Assembly (NCBI GenBank): GCA_003506795.1 | Contig: DNYO01000041.1 | Location: forward strand, 1,754 to 6,849 | Origin: Deltaproteobacteria bacterium | GTDB taxonomy: Bacteria; Desulfobacterota; Syntrophorhabdia; Syntrophorhabdales; Syntrophorhabdaceae | Reading direction: 5' to 3' | Length of the DNA stretch: 5,096 bases | Part shown: one piece after another, positions 1 to 4,804 of the stretch | Layout of the letters: each line of letters begins with the position of its first letter | Position numbering within the stretch: position 1 is the stretch's first letter | Program-made: the position numbers and the translations under genes | Notes under the pieces: model-generated | Told to the model about the DNA's origin: nothing | Seen by the model: only the letters and a program-made list of their open reading frames with translations | Databases searched by the model: none

Positions 1-44
1 GGGGGGTAGTCAAGGGGGTACAGCCGGTCTCGCCATGGATAGCC
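1..44. other. Short region downstream of the dehydrogenase, no gene seen
   Basis: After the TAA at 45-47 the minus strand has 44 nt to the window edge. An ATG at 32-34 opens only eight codons before a stop, with no Shine-Dalgarno. The plus strand shows GGGGGTA twice, at 2-8 and 14-20, a 12-nt spacing. I see no terminator hairpin, so the operon may or may not continue to the left. Confidence 0.5.
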
Positions 45-896
45 TTATTTATAATCGTAGAAGCCCTTTCCGGACTTCCTGCCCAGCCAGCCCGCCGTGA
101 CCATCTTTATGAGGAGGAGCGGGGGGGCGTACTTGGGGTCCTTCGTCTCTTCGTAGAGGCTGTTTGCAATGGAGAGTTCCGTGTCGAGGCCGATGAAGTC
201 GACGACTTCCAGGGGACCCATGGGATGGTTGACCGCGAACTTCATGGATATGTCTATCTCGTCCCTCGTTGCGATACCGGCCTCGAGCATCCTGACGGCG
301 CCGAGGAGAAAGGGGGTGAAGAGGCGGGTGACTATGAAGCCGCCCACGTCCGGTGCGACGACGACCGTCTTTCCCAGGGTCGCTCCCCATGTCTTCACGT
401 CGTCGATCACGTCCTGGCCCGTCATGATGGTCTTGACGAGTTCGAGAAGCTGCATCACGGGGGCGGGGTTGTGGAAGTGCATGCCCATGACCCTCTCAGA
501 GCGCTTCGTGGCAACCGCCATGTCCGTCACGGACAGACCGGAGGTGTTGCTTCCGAAGATCGTCTCCGGTTTGCATATCCGGTCCAGCTCGGTGAAGATC
601 TTCTTCTTCAGCTCCAGGTCCTCGGGGATCGCCTCCTCGATGAGGTCGCAGTCGGCCAGGTCCTCGAGCTTGCTGCTCGTCTTGATCCTGCCCATGATGG
701 CGTTCTTCTCGTCGGGGCTCATCTTGCCCTTGTCCACGCGGCCCATGAGCCTTTTCTCGATGCCCTTCAGGCCCTTCTCTATCATCGCGGGGACCGTGTC
801 GACGGCCACCACCTCATAGCCTGCCTGCGCGAAGACCTGAACGATGCCGGATCCCATCTGGCCACATCCCAAAACGCCCAGTTTCTTTATTTCCAT
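45..896 (-). CDS. 3-hydroxyacyl-CoA (3-hydroxybutyryl-CoA) dehydrogenase, Hbd/PaaH-like, with altered active-site loop
   Basis: This 283-residue single-function dehydrogenase is predicted to oxidise a 3-hydroxyacyl-CoA to the 3-oxoacyl-CoA with NAD+, the step after the neighbouring hydratase. The N-terminal Rossmann domain has GCGQMG at 10-15 and Asp33 at the end of the second strand, which fits NAD rather than NADP. The catalytic region SNTSGLS (116-122) and GMHFHNPAPVMQLLELV (138-154) supplies Ser119, His140 and Glu152, matching Ser137, His158 and Glu170 of human HAD. The C-terminal domain has NHPMGPLE (223-230) and ends in the typical GWLGRKSGKGFYDY. The family's PGFxxNR loop is changed: here it reads GGFIVTR (185-191). 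The usual Pro is Gly185, and the Asn matching human Asn208 is Thr190 (codon ACC, 327-329). The length is normal and there is no frameshift. It may therefore be active on a different substrate, or be less active. It is the last gene visible in the operon. Confidence 0.92.
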   Translation of the reverse strand: MEIKKLGVLGCGQMGSGIVQVFAQAGYEVVAVDTVPAMIEKGLKGIEKRLMGRVDKGKMSPDEKNAIMGRIKTSSKLEDLADCDLIEEAIPEDLELKKKIFTELDRICKPETIFGSNTSGLSVTDMAVATKRSERVMGMHFHNPAPVMQLLELVKTIMTGQDVIDDVKTWGATLGKTVVVAPDVGGFIVTRLFTPFLLGAVRMLEAGIATRDEIDISMKFAVNHPMGPLEVVDFIGLDTELSIANSLYEETKDPKYAPPLLLIKMVTAGWLGRKSGKGFYDYK

Positions 897-901
897 TGTT
901 A

Positions 902-909
902 TCTCCTTT
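902..909 (-). promoter_or_regulatory. Ribosome binding site of the 3-hydroxyacyl-CoA dehydrogenase gene
   Basis: The minus strand carries AAAGGAGA, a near-ideal Shine-Dalgarno, 5 nt before the ATG at 894-896. It sits in the 23-nt gap after the hydratase TAA stop (920-922) and supports the start at 896. Confidence 0.75.
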
Positions 910-919
910 CACACGTATC

Positions 920-1699
920 TTATGTCCCGGTGAAGACCGGCTTCCGCTTTTCGAGGAAGGCGGACAGACCCTCCTGTGCATCCCGTGAACGGGCAACCTT
1001 GTCATACTCCACAAGCTCCACCTTCAACGCCTCTTGCAGAGGCAGGCCCATTCCCATATCAATCGCCTTCTTGCAGCATTCAAGGGCGACAGGGCCGGCC
1101 GAGGCGATCTTCCGGGCAAGTTTTTCCACTTCTTCCATGAGGACGCCATCAGGGTAGACCCTTTCCACAAGACCCAATTGCAGGGCCTCAGCGGCATTCA
1201 CCGGGGTACCCGAAAAGATCATGTATTTCGCCATTCCGACGTGCAGGAGGCGCGAGAGCAATTGCGTTCCACCGTAACCCGGCATCACCCCGATGCCTGT
1301 TTCCGGCATACCAAGGGAGGCGCTCTCGGACGCGATGCGTATATCGCAGGCCAGCGCCAGTTCGCACCCTCCTCCCAGGGCATACCCGTTTACGGCGGCT
1401 ATGATCACCTTGCGCGATGTCATTATCCGGTAGAAGACGTTCTGCCCCATCCTGATGAATTCCGTCCTCGCTGCGCCAGCGTCCTTGATCTCCCTTACGT
1501 CCGCACCGGCCACAAACGCTTTCCGGCCGAACCCGGTTATGACAACCACTCTTGTGTCGTTATCATCCTCGAGACCTTCAAAAACAGCCGCAAGTTTCTC
1601 CAGTATGTTCCTGTTGAGAGCGTTAAGCGCCTTTTCCCGCCTTATCGTGACAAGGAGTACCTGCCCGTCTTTCCTCACAATCAAGTCGCCCTGGTCCAT
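920..1699 (-). CDS. Enoyl-CoA hydratase (crotonase family), 259 aa
   Basis: This crotonase-fold enzyme is predicted to add water across the 2,3 double bond of a trans-2-enoyl-CoA, giving the 3-hydroxyacyl-CoA. Its length is typical of the family. The oxyanion-hole and CoA-binding segment AFVAGADVREI is at 61-71. The motif NGYALGGGCELALACDI at 104-120 contains Glu113, and MPETGIG at 131-137 contains Glu133. The 20-residue separation matches the two catalytic glutamates of rat crotonase (Glu144 and Glu164), so hydratase activity is expected and a bare isomerase or non-catalytic relative is less likely. GYGGTQ at 141-146 and the C-terminal EGLSAFLEKRKPVF (243-256) are also family hallmarks. The gene follows the Rid gene by 65 nt, a gap that holds a strong hairpin, and precedes the hydroxyacyl-CoA dehydrogenase by 23 nt. 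Its product is presumably the substrate of that enzyme. The chain length or ring type of the substrate cannot be read from the sequence. Confidence 0.92.
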   Translation of the reverse strand: MDQGDLIVRKDGQVLLVTIRREKALNALNRNILEKLAAVFEGLEDDNDTRVVVITGFGRKAFVAGADVREIKDAGAARTEFIRMGQNVFYRIMTSRKVIIAAVNGYALGGGCELALACDIRIASESASLGMPETGIGVMPGYGGTQLLSRLLHVGMAKYMIFSGTPVNAAEALQLGLVERVYPDGVLMEEVEKLARKIASAGPVALECCKKAIDMGMGLPLQEALKVELVEYDKVARSRDAQEGLSAFLEKRKPVFTGT

Positions 1700-1704
1700 A
1701 TATT

Positions 1705-1710
1705 CCTCTT
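1705..1710 (-). promoter_or_regulatory. Ribosome binding site of the enoyl-CoA hydratase gene
   Basis: The minus strand has AAGAGG, then 5 nt (AATAT), then ATG at 1697-1699. The site lies directly after the foot of the hairpin at 1714-1748, separated by only 3 nt, so folding and ribosome access may influence each other. Confidence 0.7.
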
Positions 1711-1713
1711 GTG

Positions 1714-1748
1714 GGCAGACCCCCGCGAAGGTTTTCCGGGGGCCTGCC
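1714..1748 (-). other. Strong GC-rich hairpin between the Rid and hydratase genes
   Basis: In the minus-strand transcript GGCAGGCCCCCG (1748-1737) can pair with CGGGGGUCUGCC (1725-1714). This gives 12 consecutive base pairs, one of them G-U, closing an 11-nt loop (1736-1726). It begins 16 nt after the Rid stop codon and ends 3 nt before the Shine-Dalgarno of the hydratase gene. The bases after the stem are CAC then AAGAGG, with no U-tract, so it does not look like an intrinsic terminator. The G-U pair becomes an A-C mismatch in the opposite strand's RNA, which fits a structure acting in the operon transcript. An mRNA stability or processing element, or a modulator of hydratase translation, is plausible but not shown. 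Confidence 0.7.
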
Positions 1749-1764
1749 TCGCTCTTATCGGCCC

Positions 1765-2166
1765 TTAGTCTACAACCGCCAGAAATTCAATCTCGATCAG
1801 CCAATCCGGGCGCAAAAGGCTGTGAACCACAACGCCCGTTGCAGCCGGATAGCCGTCTTCCTTGAAATACTCTCTCCTTATCCCCGCGGTTTTTCCGTAA
1901 TCGGGGACGGCCTGAGGCGTAATATAATCCGTTGTCTTAATAACGTCGTCCATGCTTGCGCCCATTTTTTCAAGGAGGTTCTTGACGCTCTCGAATATGT
2001 AACGCATCTGGGCGTTCAGGTCGCCCGCATAAAGGGTCCGATGGTTCTCGTCGGTGGCCACGGTACCTGAGATGGCAATGACTTTGCCCTTCTTTACAGC
2101 GTCACTCCATGTGAATTTCTTCCGCTTATACATCTCGTCAAACACGTTAAAACATTCTTTTGGCAT
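1765..2166 (-). CDS. Rid family protein (YjgF/YER057c/UK114), lacking the catalytic arginine
   Basis: This is a 133-residue protein of the Rid family, whose members form small trimeric barrels in the cytosol. Classical RidA hydrolyses reactive enamine/imine intermediates released by PLP enzymes. Recognisable family features are VIAISGTVATDE (29-40), the central helix around NLLEKMGASMDDVIKTTDYI (63-82) and the C-terminal IEIEFLAV (124-131). Aligning the C-terminus without gaps to E. coli RidA puts Glu125 at the place of Glu120, but puts Thr110 (codon ACG, 1837-1839) where Arg105 should be. That arginine binds the substrate carboxylate in deaminating RidA enzymes. The protein therefore probably belongs to one of the Rid subgroups without imine deaminase activity, and calling it 2-iminobutanoate deaminase would be unsafe. 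It lies 52 nt after the flavoenzyme and before two beta-oxidation genes. Its role there is unknown; handling a reactive pathway intermediate is only a guess. Confidence 0.92.
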   Translation of the reverse strand: MPKECFNVFDEMYKRKKFTWSDAVKKGKVIAISGTVATDENHRTLYAGDLNAQMRYIFESVKNLLEKMGASMDDVIKTTDYITPQAVPDYGKTAGIRREYFKEDGYPAATGVVVHSLLRPDWLIEIEFLAVVD

Positions 2167-2173
2167 TTTAGTT

Positions 2174-2178
2174 CCTCC
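2174..2178 (-). promoter_or_regulatory. Ribosome binding site that fixes the Rid protein start
   Basis: The minus strand reads GGAGG followed by 7 nt and then ATG at 2164-2166. The same frame is open upstream to an ATG at 2280, but that extension would overlap the end of the flavoenzyme gene by 62 nt and encodes a tail not seen in Rid proteins. The 2166 start gives the normal family length. Confidence 0.8.
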
Positions 2179-2218
2179 ATCTATGTTCTTGTTGGTGCTG
2201 CTGTTGCCCGCAAGCAGG

Positions 2219-4792
2219 TTACCCCGCATTCTTATCCTTATTGGGGAACATACCGCACTGGAAACATCGCTCGGCTTCACATGACGCCATCACTTCTGTG
2301 AATCCAACCTCCACTTCCTCGAAATTGCCGGCCCTGGCGCGTACATCCAGGCAGGGCATTTTCTGCCGCTCGCGTTTCTTGAACCGCCCCACTTCCACGT
2401 CCTCCAAGGGTATCACTGCAGGGGACGCTATTCCGTAGTCGAGAGATTCGCCGCGCAGGTACTTGTGAACACCTGTTGCCGCTCTGTGTCCCGCGGCAAT
2501 GGCTTCAATCACGGTAGCCGGTCCCGTTACCACATCGCCGCATGCGAATATTCCCTCCTGGCCTGTCCATTGTGTATGCTGCTGAATATTCATCGAGAAG
2601 CCGGCAGACGTGAAGAAGCCGGCATCAGGCACTTCACCCACCGCGAGGATCACGCAGTCGGCGGCAATTTCAAACTCTGTGCCTTTTACGGGAACAGCAG
2701 TCCGGCGCCCGTCTTTATCCGGAGCGCCAAGTTCTGTCCTGACACACCGCAAACCAGCCGCCCCCCCGTCTTTTTCTGTCACCTGGACCGGCGACGCCAG
2801 GTAAACGACCTTGACGCCCTCAGCCACTGCGGCCTCGATCTCATCGGTATACGCGGGCATTTCGTCTCTCGATCTCCGGTAGACTATGGTAACCTCCTGC
2901 GCTCCCATGCGGTGCACCGTTCGTGCCGCATCGACAGCGACGTTGCCGCCGCCCACCACCACGACTTTTTGCCCGGTGCCCGGAGAAGTCCCGAGATTCA
3001 CAGCTTTCAGGAAACTCACACCGTGATGCACGCCGGCCAGTCCCTCGCCTTCAATTCCGGGACTTACGCTCTTGTGGGCCCCTATGGCAACAACGATCGC
3101 CTTGAATCCCAGTTCCCACAGGCTGCTAAATGACATGCCCCCATCACCGACAGGGCTGTTAAGGCGTATTTCCACACCGTACTGTGAGATGACATCAATC
3201 TCCGCCTGCACCAGTTTCCCGGGCAAACGATACTCGGGGATCCCAAGGGCCAGCATGCCGCCCGGTACGGGGCCGGCCTCGAAAACGGTGACGGAATATC
3301 CAAGCTTCGTCAGATCGAAAGCGGCCGTCATGCCCGCAGGTCCCGAACCGATCACGGCAACCCTCTCGTCCCGCGTCCTGGGGAAGGGCTCGATTTTCTT
3401 GTTTCCTCTTTTTTCCATCACAGTATCAACGAGGAAGCGTTTCAATCCGTTTATCGCAATCGGCTGATCATAGCTGCCGCGGTTACATTTCGCTTCACAG
3501 GGGTGCGGGCACACCCGGCCCACCGATGCGGGAAAGGGGATCTTCTCTTCGATCACGGCCAGCGCTTTCTCATACTCTCCCTGTGCCGCCAGGTCGATAT
3601 AGCTCCTGATGTCGAGCCCCGCCGGGCAGGCAGCCTTGCAGGGAGGTGCAAGCAGCCATGGAGATGGCGCGGACAACGCTCCTTTCGGCCATTCAATGCA
3701 GACAACCGTTTCGTACCTTTCATCCGCCTCGCTGCAGTAACCGCACGCGGCACACTTGACAATCTCGTCGGCCCTGCCTTCCCTGGCCTTTACGGGCCAG
3801 TCGGGGTCGGCAAAAAGGGTTCTGGCCATACCTATGACGTCCGCCCTTTCTTCCTCCAGTATCTTCTCGGCAAGATCGGGCATTCTGACCTTACCGGCGC
3901 AAACAACGGGCACCTCATAGCCCGCCTGTCTCACTGCCCTGCGAATGCCGTCCGCCAGATATACCTGCACGCCGTCCGGGTTCCACCATCTCGGGCTCAT
4001 TCGATAGCCGCTGTAGCCTGTACCGGCAAAGGGAGGAAAATTCTCAAGAGGGGGATCCGCGTCCTCGAACCTTTCGCCCGCGGACACACTGATATAGTCG
4101 ACCCCCAGGGCTGCCAACCGCCTCGCGACCCGCGCACTCTGCAGAAGCGTATTGCCTTCCTTGGTGAATTCCTCACCCAGCATTCTCACGCCGATCGTGT
4201 AGTCGTTCCCCACGGATTCTCTGGCCGCATTGACCACCTCCGCGGGCAGCTTCATCCGCCCCTCGAAATCACCTCCATATTCGTCCTCTCTCTTGTTTAC
4301 GAGAGAAAGGAAAGACGCAAGGGTCGTGAAGTGGGCCATGTGGAGCTCCACGAAATCGAAGCCCGCGGCCCTCGCCCGTTTAGCGGCGCCGGCAAATTGA
4401 TCAGGTATCACCCCTATCTCTTCCGGCTTCAGGTCCTCGACCTTTTGCCTCCAGCCGCTTCTGGCGACCTTGAGGAAATGGATCAGCTGGATCCCTACCT
4501 TGACCTCCCGGTTGGCCTTCCTTATCTCCTCGACAAAGCTCTTCAGTTCCTCTATATACGCATCATCGCTGATCCTCAGGTTGAAAGAGCTCTTTGAGGG
4601 AAGGACCACGGCGGCCTCGACAACCATTGCGCCCAACCCACCCTGTGCCAGTCTCCTGTACCTGTCGATGAAATTCGATGTTATGTGCCCTTCCTCCGAC
4701 GCCAGCCTCGTTACCGCGGCCGTCGACATGATACGGTTGGGGAATACGCAATTTCCGACCCGCAATGGGGAAAACAATCTTCCATATTTCAT
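2219..4792 (-). CDS. Fused Old Yellow Enzyme-like / GltD-like oxidoreductase (FMN, Fe-S, FAD, NAD(P)H), 857 aa
   Basis: This is a probable cytoplasmic NAD(P)H-linked oxidoreductase built from two modules. Residues 1 to about 345 are an FMN-binding TIM barrel of the OYE/2,4-dienoyl-CoA reductase family, with the NR at 19-20, QLIH at 102-105, DEYGG at 170-174 and the phosphate-binding region near 297-330 (VVCAGK, GMARTLFADP). A [4Fe-4S]-type cysteine set follows (C347, C350, C353, C365). From about residue 380 it becomes a GltD/dihydropyrimidine dehydrogenase-like module. This has a Fer4_20-type cysteine region (C385, C389, C428, C432, C436), an FAD Rossmann motif GSGPAG at 482-487, the signature GGMLALGIPEYRLP, an NAD(P)H motif GGGNVA at 614-619 with YRRSRDEMPA at 638-647, and a closing FAD motif FACGD at 749-753. 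A C-terminal CX4CX2C (838-846) ends it. Classical FadH is about 670 aa, so this is a longer and different fusion. In the barrel, the usual catalytic Tyr of the HxAHGY motif is Thr156. Electrons probably flow from NAD(P)H through FAD and Fe-S to FMN and an enoyl- or dienoyl-CoA. An amine- or dehydrogenase-type role is possible. Confidence 0.9.
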   Translation of the reverse strand: MKYGRLFSPLRVGNCVFPNRIMSTAAVTRLASEEGHITSNFIDRYRRLAQGGLGAMVVEAAVVLPSKSSFNLRISDDAYIEELKSFVEEIRKANREVKVGIQLIHFLKVARSGWRQKVEDLKPEEIGVIPDQFAGAAKRARAAGFDFVELHMAHFTTLASFLSLVNKREDEYGGDFEGRMKLPAEVVNAARESVGNDYTIGVRMLGEEFTKEGNTLLQSARVARRLAALGVDYISVSAGERFEDADPPLENFPPFAGTGYSGYRMSPRWWNPDGVQVYLADGIRRAVRQAGYEVPVVCAGKVRMPDLAEKILEEERADVIGMARTLFADPDWPVKAREGRADEIVKCAACGYCSEADERYETVVCIEWPKGALSAPSPWLLAPPCKAACPAGLDIRSYIDLAAQGEYEKALAVIEEKIPFPASVGRVCPHPCEAKCNRGSYDQPIAINGLKRFLVDTVMEKRGNKKIEPFPRTRDERVAVIGSGPAGMTAAFDLTKLGYSVTVFEAGPVPGGMLALGIPEYRLPGKLVQAEIDVISQYGVEIRLNSPVGDGGMSFSSLWELGFKAIVVAIGAHKSVSPGIEGEGLAGVHHGVSFLKAVNLGTSPGTGQKVVVVGGGNVAVDAARTVHRMGAQEVTIVYRRSRDEMPAYTDEIEAAVAEGVKVVYLASPVQVTEKDGGAAGLRCVRTELGAPDKDGRRTAVPVKGTEFEIAADCVILAVGEVPDAGFFTSAGFSMNIQQHTQWTGQEGIFACGDVVTGPATVIEAIAAGHRAATGVHKYLRGESLDYGIASPAVIPLEDVEVGRFKKRERQKMPCLDVRARAGNFEEVEVGFTEVMASCEAERCFQCGMFPNKDKNAG

Positions 4793-4798
4793 TTTGTA

Positions 4799-4804
4799 CC
4801 TCTC
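4799..4804 (-). promoter_or_regulatory. Ribosome binding site of the fused flavoenzyme, overlapping the ligase stop codon
   Basis: On the minus strand GAGAGG lies 6 nt before the ATG at 4790-4792, and its first bases are part of the TGA stop of the upstream ligase (4803-4805). This fixes the start at 4792. The in-frame ATG at 4811-4813 would add seven residues but is preceded only by an A/T-rich run with no Shine-Dalgarno. The protein from 4792 also begins MKYGRLFSPLRVGN, the usual start of this family. The overlap suggests translational coupling to the ligase. Confidence 0.75.

Noticed and set aside
225..1157. Plus-strand open frame of 310 codons
   Set aside because: It is antisense to the dehydrogenase and runs through the intergenic gap into the hydratase. 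It has no recognisable motif, and the minus-strand products are clear family members.
1714..1748. Intrinsic terminator between the Rid and hydratase genes
   Set aside because: The stem is strong but neither side is followed by a run of U, and the hydratase Shine-Dalgarno follows at once. I kept it as an untyped hairpin.
1034..1768. Plus-strand open frame of 244 codons
   Set aside because: It is antisense to the hydratase and the hairpin spacer, with a low-information His/Arg-rich product and no family resemblance.
1765..2166. Calling the Rid protein a 2-iminobutanoate/2-iminopropanoate deaminase (ridA)
   Set aside because: The arginine needed for that activity appears to be Thr110, so only the family name is supported.
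2198..2217. Inverted repeat between the flavoenzyme and Rid genes
   Set aside because: The arms pair only in two short pieces with a 2-nt bulge and a very small loop, and no U-tract follows. It is too weak to call.
2167..2280. A longer Rid protein starting at 2280
   Set aside because: The 38 extra residues overlap the end of the flavoenzyme gene, have no family counterpart, and the internal ATG at 2166 has a good GGAGG and gives normal length.
3503..4597. Plus-strand open frame of 364 codons
   Set aside because: It lies wholly antisense to the flavoenzyme gene, whose product has many recognisable motifs. The plus-strand product is rich in Arg, His and Pro with no domain I recognise, as expected for a shadow frame in GC-biased coding DNA.
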